DNA of 64,000 nt from DATGJX01 sp035279385 (GCA_035279385.1 DATEHZ010000128.1:1-64000), one strand, 5' to 3'; shown: positions 7,712 to 15,993, numbered from the stretch's first letter. Made by a program: numbers and translations. The notes: generated from the sequence alone by a model not told the origin.

Positions 7712-8721
7712 GCCGCAGCCGCGCGCTCGAGCGATGCGATGGTTTCCTCGACGACGTTCACGACGTCTTGCGCGCTATCCAGATGCATGATGCGCTCGCG
7801 CAATATCGCCGCGCCCGGAATTCCCTTGAGATAGAGCGCCAGGTGCTTGCGCATCTGCGGCACGGCGCGCGATTCGCCCAGTTCCTCCACCATCGTTTTA
7901 TAATGCACGCGAATCGCGTAGCGCAGGCGGTCGGCCGGCAACGGATCGGGCTGCGCTTCGCGGCCTTCCATGAGATCGCGAATCTGCGAGATTAGCCACG
8001 GATTGCCGAGCGTCGCGCGCCCGAGCATAATGGCGTCGACGCCGCTCTCTCGCATGCGCTCCATGGCTTGATGCGGCTCCTCGAGATCGCCGTTCCCAAT
8101 CACCGGGATGTCGATCGACGCTTTGAGCCGCTTGATGTGCTCCCAGTTCGCGCTGCCTTTATAAAACTGTTTCGCGGTGCGCGCGTGCAGCGTCACGGCT
8201 CGCACGCCGACACTCTGTGCGCGCTGCGCGACTTCGACGTAGACCAGCTTGTCCTCGCCCCAGCCCAGGCGCATCTTCATCGTCACCGGGCAATCGACGG
8301 CTTCGACCACGGCTTTCATAATCGCTTCGCAGCGATCGACGTCGCGCAGACATGCGGAACCGCCGTTGATTTTCGTCACCTTGGGCGCCGGACAGCCGAA
8401 GTTGATGTCGACGATGTCCGCACCGCATTCGCGTACGACTTTTGCGGCCTTCGCCATCACCTCGGGATCGTCGCCCCAGAGCTGCGTGCTGACCGGCTTC
8501 TCGAGCCCGTGCTGATCGATCATCTCCATCGTACGCTTGGCGCTCGAGGCATACTGCAGCGCGTTCGCGGAGACGAACTCCGTGACGGTGAGACCGAGCC
8601 CAAACGGCTTATAGAGCGCCCGCATGGTGCGGTTGGTCACGCCCGACATCGGCGCCAGAACGAGCGGCGGCCAGATCTCGTGCGGCCCGATGCGGAGCGG
8701 CGGGACGGTACGGGAAGCCAT
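7708..8721 (-). CDS. dusB: tRNA-dihydrouridine synthase
   Basis: 337 residues, the normal length for DusB. The TIM barrel holds LAPMSGVTNRTMRAL at the N-terminus, the catalytic-cysteine motif DINFGCPAPKVTKINGGSACL, KMRLGW, TLHARTAKQFYKG, and IPVIGNGDL with MLGRATLGNPWL for FMN phosphate binding. The helical C-terminal domain (MRKHLALYLKGIPGAAILRE) is present. The enzyme reduces uridines in tRNA D-loops with NADPH and FMN. It is the first gene of the operon running to 3961, with REP-like repeats upstream. Confidence 0.95.
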   Translation of the reverse strand: MASRTVPPLRIGPHEIWPPLVLAPMSGVTNRTMRALYKPFGLGLTVTEFVSANALQYASSAKRTMEMIDQHGLEKPVSTQLWGDDPEVMAKAAKVVRECGADIVDINFGCPAPKVTKINGGSACLRDVDRCEAIMKAVVEAVDCPVTMKMRLGWGEDKLVYVEVAQRAQSVGVRAVTLHARTAKQFYKGSANWEHIKRLKASIDIPVIGNGDLEEPHQAMERMRESGVDAIMLGRATLGNPWLISQIRDLMEGREAQPDPLPADRLRYAIRVHYKTMVEELGESRAVPQMRKHLALYLKGIPGAAILRERIMHLDSAQDVVNVVEETIASLERAAAA

Positions 8722-8744
8722 ACGGAGCGTAGTATAGCACGGCC

Positions 8745-8768
8745 CGTCATCCTGAGCCTGTCAAAGGG
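8745..8768 (+). repeat. REP-like repeat, copy a
   Basis: CGTCATCCTGAGCCTGTCAA plus AGGG is a copy of the dispersed repeat with one change from the usual TGTCGAAGG core. It lies just upstream of dusB. Confidence 0.75.
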
Positions 8769-8835
8769 CAAACCCGCCTACCCGCGCACCTCTCCGACGA
8801 AGAGCACCATGTGAGTGCACACACACCCCGCCCTT

Positions 8836-8945
8836 CGTCATCCTGAGCTTGTCGAAGGACGAGCCGAGCCTGTCGAGGCTAGCTTGCGGGAAGGCCGTGC
8901 GCCTCGCCTTGGCTCGGCTCGCCCTTCGACAAGCTCAGGATGACG
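8836..8945. repeat. Paired REP-like repeats forming a 35-bp-arm hairpin
   Basis: The left arm is 8836-8870 and the right arm 8911-8945. They are reverse complements over 35 bases with one mismatch (8860 A against the G complement at 8921-8922). Each arm is a repeat core (CATCCTGAGCTTGTCGAAGG) followed by a GAGCCGAGCC extension. A 40-base loop carries a further partial copy (GCCTGTCGAGGCT). Nothing else is seen in the 8722-9003 gap between dusB and coaX. Confidence 0.85.
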
Positions 8946-9003
8946 AGAGGGACGAGTTTGTGTGCGCGCTACTACCCAAGCGTTCCCGACCAGCCGTGCT
9001 CGT

Positions 9004-9774
9004 TTATTTGCGATTGTGATAGAAGAGCCGCAGGCCGAGCAGACTCAAATACGGATTGACCTCGCGCACGATCGAGGTGTGGCGCGCGACGACGTCGGCC
9101 ATGCCGCCGGTTGCAATGACCGGAGCCTCTACGCCCATCTCGGCGCGCATGCGCGCGACTAATGCCTCGGTCTGCCCGACGAATCCGTAGATGATGCCGG
9201 ACTGCAGCGCAGCGATCGTGTCCGTGCCGATGGCGCGCCCGGGCGCTTCGAGTGCGATCTGCGGAATTTTTGCGGTTCTTCCCACGAGCGCGTCGATGGA
9301 AATATTGATGCCGGGCGCGATCGCGACGCCTTGATACTCGCCGCGCGCGGAGATCGCCATGAACACCGTTGCGGTTCCGTAACTGATGACGATGAGCGGA
9401 GCGCCGTACAATTCACGCGCGCCGATCGCCGCGGCGACCAAATCCGCGCCGACCTCGCCGGGCCGGTCGGTGAGCACCGGCATGAGCGTCTGCCGATGCG
9501 CCTTGAAGAAGAGCGGTTCGCACCGGAAATAGCGCGCACACGCCTGCTGAAGCGTTTGATCGAGTTTCGGAACGACGCTGGAAATGACGACCGCCTGTAC
9601 GTCTTGCGCGCGCAGTTCCGCGGTTGCGAAAAGTTGCGCGAAGAAGACGCCGTATTCGTCCGCCGTACGCTTGGATTCGGTCGTCACGCGCCAGAACTGC
9701 AGCAGATCCGATCCGTCCATGGCAAAGCAGCCGAGTTTGGTCTCCGTGTTGCCGACGTCGATCGTTAACAGCAT
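9004..9774 (-). CDS. coaX: Type III pantothenate kinase
   Basis: 256 residues from ATG 9774, which shares one base with the coaBC stop (TGATG). ASKHA-fold signatures: phosphate loop TIDVGNTETKLG, GEVGADLVAAAIGA (the second acidic motif) and GVAIAPGINIS. It phosphorylates pantothenate with ATP, the first step of CoA synthesis. Oddity: the motif normally Asp-x-Gly-Thr-Ala reads ISYGTATVF, with Ser in place of the third catalytic/metal-binding Asp, and GADR reads GADL. The clustering with panC and coaBC supports the assignment, but activity is less certain than usual. Confidence 0.88.
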   Translation of the reverse strand: MLLTIDVGNTETKLGCFAMDGSDLLQFWRVTTESKRTADEYGVFFAQLFATAELRAQDVQAVVISSVVPKLDQTLQQACARYFRCEPLFFKAHRQTLMPVLTDRPGEVGADLVAAAIGARELYGAPLIVISYGTATVFMAISARGEYQGVAIAPGINISIDALVGRTAKIPQIALEAPGRAIGTDTIAALQSGIIYGFVGQTEALVARMRAEMGVEAPVIATGGMADVVARHTSIVREVNPYLSLLGLRLFYHNRK

Positions 9775-10970
9775 CACTCTTCTTCCTGCGCGGCACGCAG
9801 CTCGATCAGGCAGTCCCAGAGGCGCGCCGCGAGCGCGTCCTTCGTCCCTTCGCCGAGGTCGCGCCGCCCGTCGGTGCCCCAGAGCACGGTGAGCGCGTTG
9901 TGCTGCACGCCCCACGCGCGCCCCTCGGATACATCGTTCACCGCGATGGCGTCGAGATGCTTGCGCCGCAGCTTCTCGCGCGCGTTGGATTCGTGCTCCT
10001 GCGTTTCGGCTGCGAAGCCGACGAGGAACGTTCCGCCTTTGCGTTCGCCGAGCGCTGCGAGCACGTCGGGATTGCGCACCATCCGCACGGTGAGATCCTC
10101 GTCCGTCTTCTTGAGCTTCTGCGAAGCCGCATGTTCGGGCCGCCAATCGGAGACGGCCGCCGACGCGATGACGATATCGCAGCCCGCGGCATGCTGCATC
10201 GCCGCTTCCAGCATCTGCTGCGCGGTTTCCACGCGTACCGCGTTCACGCCGGCGGGCGTATCCAGATGAGTGGGTCCGAGAATAAGGGTCACGTCCGCGC
10301 CGCGCAGCGCTGCTTCACGCGCGAGCGCGACGCCGGTCGCACCGGTCGACGGATTGCTGACGAACCGCACCGGGTCGAACGGTTCGCGCGTCGGACCGGC
10401 GGTAATCGCGACGCGTTTTCCGCGCAGCGACTGCGTGCGTGCGAGCGTCGCGCCGAGCACTTCGAGTATGCGCTCTTCCGACGCCAGTCTGCCGATGCCG
10501 CGCTCGCGCTCGGCCAAGAATCCCGTCTCGGGGTCGACGAACGTATAGCCTCGCTCCGAAAGAACGCGCAGATTTGCCTGCGTGGCTTCGTTGCGGTACA
10601 TCGCGTCGTTCATTGCCGGCGCGAGCAGCACCGGAATGCGCGCGGCCAAGAGCGCCGTCGTGACGAGATCGTCGGCGATGCCGTGCGCGAGTTTCGCAAT
10701 CACGTTCGCCGTCGCGGGCACGACCAGTGCAACCTGTGCTTCGCGTACGAGCCGGATGTGCGGAATGCGTTCGGGCGCGTCCCAGAGCGAGGCGTACACC
10801 GGACGCGCCGTCAGCGAAGAGAACGTCAGCGGCGCGATAAACCGCTCGGCACCCGCGGTCATGATCACGTCGACGATCGCGCCCCGCTGCACGAGCGTGC
10901 TCGTGAGCGCCGCCGCCTTATACGCCGCGACGCCTCCGGTCACGCAAAGCAGTACGCGTGCGTCGTTCAT
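9774..10970 (-). CDS. coaBC: Bifunctional phosphopantothenoylcysteine decarboxylase/synthetase
   Basis: 398 residues, the normal size for the CoaBC fusion. The N-terminal flavoprotein CoaC half has VLLCVTGGVAAYKAAAL, PAMNDAMYRN and VVPATANVIAKLAHGIADDL. The C-terminal CoaB half starts near residue 185 with VAITAGPTREPFDPVRFVSN and STGATGVALA. It joins cysteine to 4'-phosphopantothenate using CTP and decarboxylates the product. It is followed by coaX with a one-base stop/start overlap and preceded by panC. Confidence 0.95.
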   Translation of the reverse strand: MNDARVLLCVTGGVAAYKAAALTSTLVQRGAIVDVIMTAGAERFIAPLTFSSLTARPVYASLWDAPERIPHIRLVREAQVALVVPATANVIAKLAHGIADDLVTTALLAARIPVLLAPAMNDAMYRNEATQANLRVLSERGYTFVDPETGFLAERERGIGRLASEERILEVLGATLARTQSLRGKRVAITAGPTREPFDPVRFVSNPSTGATGVALAREAALRGADVTLILGPTHLDTPAGVNAVRVETAQQMLEAAMQHAAGCDIVIASAAVSDWRPEHAASQKLKKTDEDLTVRMVRNPDVLAALGERKGGTFLVGFAAETQEHESNAREKLRRKHLDAIAVNDVSEGRAWGVQHNALTVLWGTDGRRDLGEGTKDALAARLWDCLIELRAAQEEE

Positions 10971-11002
10971 TTGGAAAGGCGCTCCGGCCTAGCCTGCGCG
11001 CC

Positions 11003-11019
11003 CCCCAACTTTGTTGGGG
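11003..11019 (-). terminator. Short hairpin between panC and coaBC
   Basis: CCCCAAC-TTT-GTTGGGG gives a perfect 7-bp stem with a 3-base loop in the 108-base gap between panC and coaBC. No T run follows, so it is more likely an attenuating or mRNA-stability hairpin than a strong terminator. Confidence 0.4.
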
Positions 11020-11078
11020 CCCCCAAGGGCGTAGGCCGCATGCACCTTTCGGCGGCGCAAACTCTCCCCGTGGGCGCC

Positions 11079-11918
11079 CTAGACATTGCTGTCGTCCGGT
11101 ACGATCAGATTGTCCAGCAAGCGCGTCGCACCGAAACGCGCGGCGCCGATGACGAACGCCGGCGCCTGTAAGCGCTGCAGCGGCGCAAACATATCCATGT
11201 CGACGACGTCCAGATAATCCCACGCGCCTGGCGCGTCGAGCACGCCGAGCGCGCGTTCCCGCGCGGCTGCGGCATCGCTGCCGGCGCGCAGCTGCGCAAG
11301 CATCGTTTCGAGCGCGCGGTGCAGCGAGGGCGCGGCGGCGCGCTGCTCCGGCGTGAGATACGCGTTGCGGCTCGAGAGCGCGAGGCCGTCGGGTTCGCGA
11401 ACCGTCGGCACGATCGTTACGCTCACCGCAAAATCGAGATCGCGCACCACTTTGCGCAGCACGGCGGTCTGCTGCGCGTCTTTCTGGCCCAAATACAGCA
11501 CGTCCGGACGAATGACGTTGAGCAGTTTGGTCACGACCGTGGCAACGCCGCGAAAATGCGCCGGACGGATCGCGCCTTCAAACGTCGTACCGATTTCGCC
11601 GACGTCGACGCCGGTCGAAAATCCGGGCGGATACATCGTCTGTGCCTCAGGCGCGAAAAGCAGGTCGACGCCCGCTTGCGCCAGTTTGCTGCGATCGCCC
11701 TCGTAGTCGCGCGGATAGCGTTCAAAGTCTTCGCCGGGACCGAACTGCGTCGGATTCACGAACACGCTCGCCGCCACCGAGGCGCAGCGCGCGCGTGCCG
11801 TTTGCACGAGTTGCAAATGGCCTGCGTGCAGGGCGCCCATCGTCGGAACGAAGCCGAGCGGGCGCGGCAGCGCGGCAAGCCGCTCGCGGGCGGACGGAGC
11901 CGCGGAAGCGACATGCAT
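11079..11918 (-). CDS. panC: Pantoate--beta-alanine ligase
   Basis: 279 residues, typical for PanC. A nucleotidyltransferase-fold HIGH-type motif (FVPTMGALHAGH) is followed by VFVNPTQFGPGEDFERYPR, LYLGQKDAQQTAVL and the KMSKS-equivalent region DGLALSSRNAYLTPEQRA. It condenses pantoate and beta-alanine with ATP to pantothenate, feeding CoaX and CoaBC downstream. It starts 5 bases after the FHA gene ends. panB and panD are not in the window. Confidence 0.95.
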   Translation of the reverse strand: MHVASAAPSARERLAALPRPLGFVPTMGALHAGHLQLVQTARARCASVAASVFVNPTQFGPGEDFERYPRDYEGDRSKLAQAGVDLLFAPEAQTMYPPGFSTGVDVGEIGTTFEGAIRPAHFRGVATVVTKLLNVIRPDVLYLGQKDAQQTAVLRKVVRDLDFAVSVTIVPTVREPDGLALSSRNAYLTPEQRAAAPSLHRALETMLAQLRAGSDAAAARERALGVLDAPGAWDYLDVVDMDMFAPLQRLQAPAFVIGAARFGATRLLDNLIVPDDSNV

Positions 11919-11923
11919 GTGCG

Positions 11924-12226
11924 TTAGCGTCGAGTAACCCGCAGCACCGTACGGCCGACTTGAAACGGTGCTCCCAATTCGAGGGGCTCTTCTTCCGTGA
12001 CGGTGCGATCGTCGATGCGCGTGCCGTTGCGGCTCTTGAGGTCTGCGAGCAGCAGCGTGCCCTCTTCGGTGCGCAAGCGCGCGTGGCGCCTGGATACGTA
12101 GCGGTCCAACGTGATGCAGGCGTCGGCCAGCGTCTCGTCGCGGCCAATCACGATTTCATCGTCGAAGGGCCAAGTTTTTCCGTCCAGGGGCCCGCTTAGG
12201 ACCTCCAGTAAATAAGAGGCGGACAT
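11924..12226 (-). CDS. FHA-domain protein, 100 aa
   Basis: A single forkhead-associated domain. Visible core: VIGRDE (about 27-32), the RYVSRRHARL phosphothreonine-binding segment (43-52) and LADLKSRNGTRID (60-72). The conserved Gly-Arg, Ser-x-x-His and Asn residues are all present. FHA domains bind phosphothreonine peptides in signalling. No kinase or phosphatase is nearby. It leads the panC-coaBC-coaX run and is divergent from the small gene at 12379. Confidence 0.9.
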   Translation of the reverse strand: MSASYLLEVLSGPLDGKTWPFDDEIVIGRDETLADACITLDRYVSRRHARLRTEEGTLLLADLKSRNGTRIDDRTVTEEEPLELGAPFQVGRTVLRVTRR

Positions 12227-12304
12227 GGCGCGAGGGCCCTTCGCTTTTTCGGGAAGGGGGCCCTACGGCGTTCCCGCCGCATGGCAGCCTGCCTGCCGGG
12301 GTAA

Positions 12305-12333
12305 TTAACAAATCCGATACACCGGACGATACT
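12305..12333 (+). promoter_or_regulatory. Candidate sigma-70 promoter for the gene at 12379
   Basis: TTAACA (12305-12310), a 17-base spacer, then GATACT (12328-12333). A start of transcription near 12340 would leave a leader of about 40 bases. This favours the ATG at 12379 over a GTG at 12340. Confidence 0.45.
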
Positions 12334-12378
12334 CTCTTAGTGACGCTAAGGATTTCTGAGCCGAGCGCTGAGGCGGGA

Positions 12379-12591
12379 ATGAACGATAGGATCGACGAGT
12401 TGCTGCACCTCATAGAGGTTGAGCCGGAAGCATTACGGGAGGCGGAATTCCTTCAGGCGCAAGCAATTCTCGAAACGATGGTCGGCAAAACGATCACCGC
12501 AGCCGAACTTGAAGAAACGCGGATCGTCGTTACGACGTCCGACGGCAACAAATATTTCTTCTACGGATTTTTGGGCGAAGGAAACGACTAA
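12379..12591 (+). CDS. Conserved-looking small acidic protein, unknown function
   Basis: 70 residues from ATG 12379 behind a purine-rich GAGGCGGG. It is acidic and helical in the first half (DRIDELLHLIEVEPEALRE), with a beta-rich end (TRIVVTTSDGNKYFFYGFLGEG). No family is recognised. Its TAA overlaps the TAG of the convergent PilZ gene (12588-12591), leaving no room for a terminator between them. Confidence 0.55.
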   Translation: MNDRIDELLHLIEVEPEALREAEFLQAQAILETMVGKTITAAELEETRIVVTTSDGNKYFFYGFLGEGND

Positions 12592-12953
12592 GCGCGAGCG
12601 CGCTGCTGCAGCTCGTGAATATATTCCACGATTGCACTTTGATCCGCCGCGGCGATCTGCGTAAACGCGACGCCGTGCGCGAATTGCTGTTTGCCGGCGT
12701 CAAAGAACGATAGCACGACGCGCGCGCGCACCATCATCTCGTGTCCGCTATCCGGGATCGTGAAACGCAGCGTCACGTTCTGACCGGCGCTCAAATCGTT
12801 CTTGGTGATGACGCGCAAACCGCCACCGGAGAGATCGACGGCGCTTCCGTACATGACGAGCTCGCCGCCCGGTACGATTACGGTAACCGGAAAGTCGACC
12901 GAGGCGCGAAAGAAGCGCCGTTGCTGCGGGGATCCGGATTGCTCACTCGTCAC
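12588..12953 (-). CDS. PilZ-domain protein
   Basis: About 121 residues from a GTG at 12953, just after the methionine gamma-lyase-like gene; the exact start is uncertain. PilZ c-di-GMP-binding motifs are visible: RRFFRASVDFPV (R-x-x-x-R type, near residue 10) and the D-x-S-x-x-G motif in VDLSGGGLRV. The whole protein is essentially one PilZ domain ending EYIHELQQRARA. It would be a cytosolic c-di-GMP effector. A second PilZ protein is at 34966-35640, within a sugar-nucleotide operon. Confidence 0.85.
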   Translation of the reverse strand: MTSEQSGSPQQRRFFRASVDFPVTVIVPGGELVMYGSAVDLSGGGLRVITKNDLSAGQNVTLRFTIPDSGHEMMVRARVVLSFFDAGKQQFAHGVAFTQIAAADQSAIVEYIHELQQRARA

Positions 12954-12979
12954 TGCGACTTTACCGTTCGTCCCTAGTT

Positions 12980-14215
12980 CTAAGGAACCTCTGAGCCTGC
13001 TAACGCCTGCGCGGCCCGCAACGCGCCGACCATTGCGTGCTCCGCAATCATGCCGCCTTGGAGATAGACTTCGTACGGTTCGCGCAGCGGGGCGTCGCAC
13101 GAGAGTTCGATGGTTGCTCCGCCGATGAACGCGCCGCTCGACATCACCACGCGGTCTCTGTACCCGGGCACGGCGCCCGGTTCGGGGCGAAAGCGCGCGT
13201 TTACCGGCATCGCGGTTTGTAACGCCTGCGAAAAGCAGATTAAGCGATCGGCGTTTCCGAGACGAATCGCCTGCACGATGTCGGTACGCTGCGCACCCGG
13301 CTGCGGGTCGACGCCGTACCCGAGCTGCGCGAAGAGCGCCGCCGCAAAATCCAGACCGCGAAGCGTTTGTTCGACGACCAGCGGCGCGAGAAACAAGCCT
13401 TGAATGAAGCTGCGGCCGAAGCCCAGCGTCGGGCCCAGCGCATCGCCAAGTCCGGGCGCATAGAGCCGCGCCGCAACGCGCTCCACCAGATCCGCGCGAC
13501 CCGCGACGTACCCGCCGGCGGGTGCGAGCGTTCCACCGAGATTCTTGATGAGCGAGCCCATGACGAGATCGGCGCCTACGTGCGTGGGCTCGCGGTCCTC
13601 GACCAATTCGCCGTAGCAGTTGTCGACGAGAATAGCCACATCGGGCCGTACCGACTTGACCGCGGCGAACGCGCGCTCGCAATCCGCGATGCTCAGCGAG
13701 GGCCGCGGCGCATACCCGCGCGATCGCTGCACGAACACCGCCGCAATCTCCGGGTCGCGCAGTTCGCCTTCGACGGCGGACGTATCGACCTCGCGATAGC
13801 CAATGCCGCCCGCGACCAGATTGTGCGGCGCCTGGGTTATCGCGTTGCGAAGCGTGTCGTAGGGCCGCCCCGTGATGCTCAGCAGCGTCTTGCCCGGCGG
13901 CACGCATGCGGCGAGCGCGCTGACGATCGCGTGCGTTCCGCTCACGAACGAGAGACGCGCCAGCACGCGCTCGCACCCGAAGATGCGCGCCAGCAGCGAT
14001 TCGTAGCGTTCGCGCGCGGCGTCGTCGTAGCCGTATCCCGTCGAGCCGGCGAGATCGCTCTCGTCCACGCCTTCTTCGAAGAACGCCGCGAGCACGTTCG
14101 CTTTCACGCGCGCCTGCGCTTCGTAGCGTACGTCGCGCACGCGTCCGTACGCGCGCAGCGCGGCATCGCGCACGGCGCCGCCGACGCCGAACCGTTCGCA
14201 TAGGAGTTCGATCAT
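12980..14215 (-). CDS. Methionine gamma-lyase-family (aluminium-resistance-type) PLP protein
   Basis: 411 residues from ATG 14215, overlapping the upstream IIC gene by 4 bases (ATGA). Fold-type I PLP enzyme: STGYGYDDAARERYE, FVSGTHAIVSAL (phosphate-binding), ILVDNCYGELVEDREP (PLP-ring Asp) and the Schiff-base lysine in GSLIKNLGGTLAPAGGY. The family is widespread in Firmicutes and Cyanobacteria, often near hfq or glnR in Bacillus. Its reaction is poorly known despite the gamma-lyase name. It lies close to lexA here, with an orphan IIC protein as coupled partner. Confidence 0.85.
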   Translation of the reverse strand: MIELLCERFGVGGAVRDAALRAYGRVRDVRYEAQARVKANVLAAFFEEGVDESDLAGSTGYGYDDAARERYESLLARIFGCERVLARLSFVSGTHAIVSALAACVPPGKTLLSITGRPYDTLRNAITQAPHNLVAGGIGYREVDTSAVEGELRDPEIAAVFVQRSRGYAPRPSLSIADCERAFAAVKSVRPDVAILVDNCYGELVEDREPTHVGADLVMGSLIKNLGGTLAPAGGYVAGRADLVERVAARLYAPGLGDALGPTLGFGRSFIQGLFLAPLVVEQTLRGLDFAAALFAQLGYGVDPQPGAQRTDIVQAIRLGNADRLICFSQALQTAMPVNARFRPEPGAVPGYRDRVVMSSGAFIGGATIELSCDAPLREPYEVYLQGGMIAEHAMVGALRAAQALAGSEVP

Positions 14216-15312
14216 GCTTCGTGCCGTTCGTAGGCGCGCACGAACGGGAGATATATCACCGTCGCGATCGCGATGTTGACGGCGACCAGCGCAATCGCGC
14301 GCACGTCGAAGGTCGCCAAGTAGGTGGAAATAAACGTCGGAATGCTCGAGGGGAAATACCACGCCGGGCGCGCCACGAATCCGTGCGCCATCGCGAAGTA
14401 CGTCACGCTCGCGAGCACGATCGGCACGAGCGTGAACGGGATCGCGAGGAACGGATTGAGCACCAGCGGCAGCCCGAACATCAGCGGCTCGTTGATATTG
14501 AAGATCGCCGGCACGATCGTGAGCCGGCCGATCTTTCGCAAGCGTTCGACTTTGCTCAGTGCCAGCAGCGCGGCAAGCGGAAGCGTCGCTCCGGCACCGC
14601 CCGGAAAAACGAAAAGAAAGAACGAGACCACGACGATGTGCGGCAGCGGCTCGTGCCGCGCGAACGCGTCCGTGTTTTGGATCTGCAGCGTGAAATACAC
14701 CGGCGTGACGATCGCCGCGAGTGTGGCGGGACCGTGAATGCCGAAGGTCCAGAGCAGCGTCTCGACGATCGTGATGACGATCAGCGCGACGTACGTATCC
14801 CCGAGTGCGCCGAGCGGCCGCAGCGCCTGGAGCAGTTCGTTGCCCAAGGAGATATGCGCGCCGTACAGCGCCGCCGCGGCACAGACCACGATTCCCGCTG
14901 CGAGACCGTCTGCCGCAATCTCCGATGCCATCCACCGCCGCAGAACGCTGCACATCGCGACGACGGCAAGCGCGACGATTATCGCGAGAAATAATCCGCT
15001 CTCGCCGACCAGATGCAGGTACGCGAGCGGATGCAGCAGCGTAACGGGCTGCGGAAGCGCGAGCAGAAACGTCAGGAGCGATCCCGCGACGACCGCCGGC
15101 CGCGAGAGCCGCAAGTGGAGCGCGAGCCGGTATGAAAGTATCGCCGCGAGCGCGACGGCCATGATGCCGAACGCCGGCAGCTCCGCCAGTGAAATGCGGC
15201 GCGCAAGGCTCGAGAAGAACGGCCCGTGCACGGGCACGAGCGCGACGAATGCGATGAGTCCCGCCGCTAAACCGGCAAAACTCCACGGCAGCGCTTCACG
15301 CACCGCCACCAT
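14212..15312 (-). CDS. Orphan PTS EIIC-like membrane protein (cellobiose/lichenan type)
   Basis: 366 residues from ATG 15312; longer starts would run into lexA. About ten hydrophobic segments are visible, with the EIIC signature FNINEPLMFGLPLVLNP near residue 270 and FPGGAGATLPLAAL before it. Proteins of this fold carry sugars coupled to phosphorylation by EIIB. No EIIA, EIIB, HPr or EI gene is in the window, so it may act without the phosphorelay. It is slightly shorter than usual EIIC. The ATGA overlap with the PLP enzyme suggests a shared substrate. Confidence 0.8.
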   Translation of the reverse strand: MVAVREALPWSFAGLAAGLIAFVALVPVHGPFFSSLARRISLAELPAFGIMAVALAAILSYRLALHLRLSRPAVVAGSLLTFLLALPQPVTLLHPLAYLHLVGESGLFLAIIVALAVVAMCSVLRRWMASEIAADGLAAGIVVCAAAALYGAHISLGNELLQALRPLGALGDTYVALIVITIVETLLWTFGIHGPATLAAIVTPVYFTLQIQNTDAFARHEPLPHIVVVSFFLFVFPGGAGATLPLAALLALSKVERLRKIGRLTIVPAIFNINEPLMFGLPLVLNPFLAIPFTLVPIVLASVTYFAMAHGFVARPAWYFPSSIPTFISTYLATFDVRAIALVAVNIAIATVIYLPFVRAYERHEA

Positions 15313-15334
15313 GGACGGCGCGTCGGCGATGTTC

Positions 15335-15943
15335 TTACAGCTTACGTACCACGGCCTCGACGCGGCCGACGACAGTGACATCGCTGGAGTAGATTGGCGC
15401 CATCGCCGTATTCTCCGGCTGCAAGCGAATGCGTCCGTCTTCACGATAGAAACGTTTTACGGTCGCTTCACCGTCGACCATGGCCACGACGATCTCGCCG
15501 TTGTTCGCGTTCTTCTGCGGGCGCACCACGATCAGATCGCCGTCCAGAATGGCGGCGTCGATCATGGAGTCGCCCTGCACGCGCAGCATGAAGTTCTCCG
15601 AACCGCGCGCGAACGAGGCGGGCAGCACGAACTCGCCTTCGACGTTCTCCTGAGCCGTGATCGGTGCGCCCGCGGCGACCTTGCCGATGACCGGCATGAC
15701 CACGGTGTCGGGCACCGGCGAGCCCGGCGGGGTCACCCCGCTGCGAAGGGCGCGCGGCTTGGTGGGGTCGCGGCTGATGAGCCCGTGGCGCTCGAGCGTC
15801 TTGAGGTGCGCGTGAATGGTCGAGGATGACGAGAGGCCTACGCGCTCGCCGATCTCCCGCACCGACGGCGGATAGCCCCGCTCGGCCGTAAACTGGCGGA
15901 TTACCTCGAGGATGCGCCGCTGGCGCTCGGTCGTCTGTTCCAT
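15335..15943 (-). CDS. lexA: LexA repressor
   Basis: 202 residues from ATG 15943, preceded by GGGAGGA, giving the same length as Escherichia coli LexA. The N-terminal winged helix (RQRRILEVIRQF, SVREIGERVGLSSSSTIHAHL) binds DNA. The autocleavage site is Ala91-Gly92 (KVAAGAP). The protease dyad is Ser126 (GDSM) and Lys163 (ATVKRF). RecA-filament-induced cleavage derepresses SOS genes. Three SOS boxes fill the gap to the divergent LysM gene, the first overlapping the lexA -35, so autoregulation is expected. Confidence 0.97.
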   Translation of the reverse strand: MEQTTERQRRILEVIRQFTAERGYPPSVREIGERVGLSSSSTIHAHLKTLERHGLISRDPTKPRALRSGVTPPGSPVPDTVVMPVIGKVAAGAPITAQENVEGEFVLPASFARGSENFMLRVQGDSMIDAAILDGDLIVVRPQKNANNGEIVVAMVDGEATVKRFYREDGRIRLQPENTAMAPIYSSDVTVVGRVEAVVRKL

Positions 15944-15993
15944 CGGTCCTCCCAAAGAACAAAGCCATACGTATGGCACGCGATGACGCTACA

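Noticed and set aside
14212..15444. A longer start for the IIC gene reading through the lexA 3' end
   Set aside because: The added residues lack hydrophobic character and overlap lexA by more than 100 bases; ATG 15312 is preferred.
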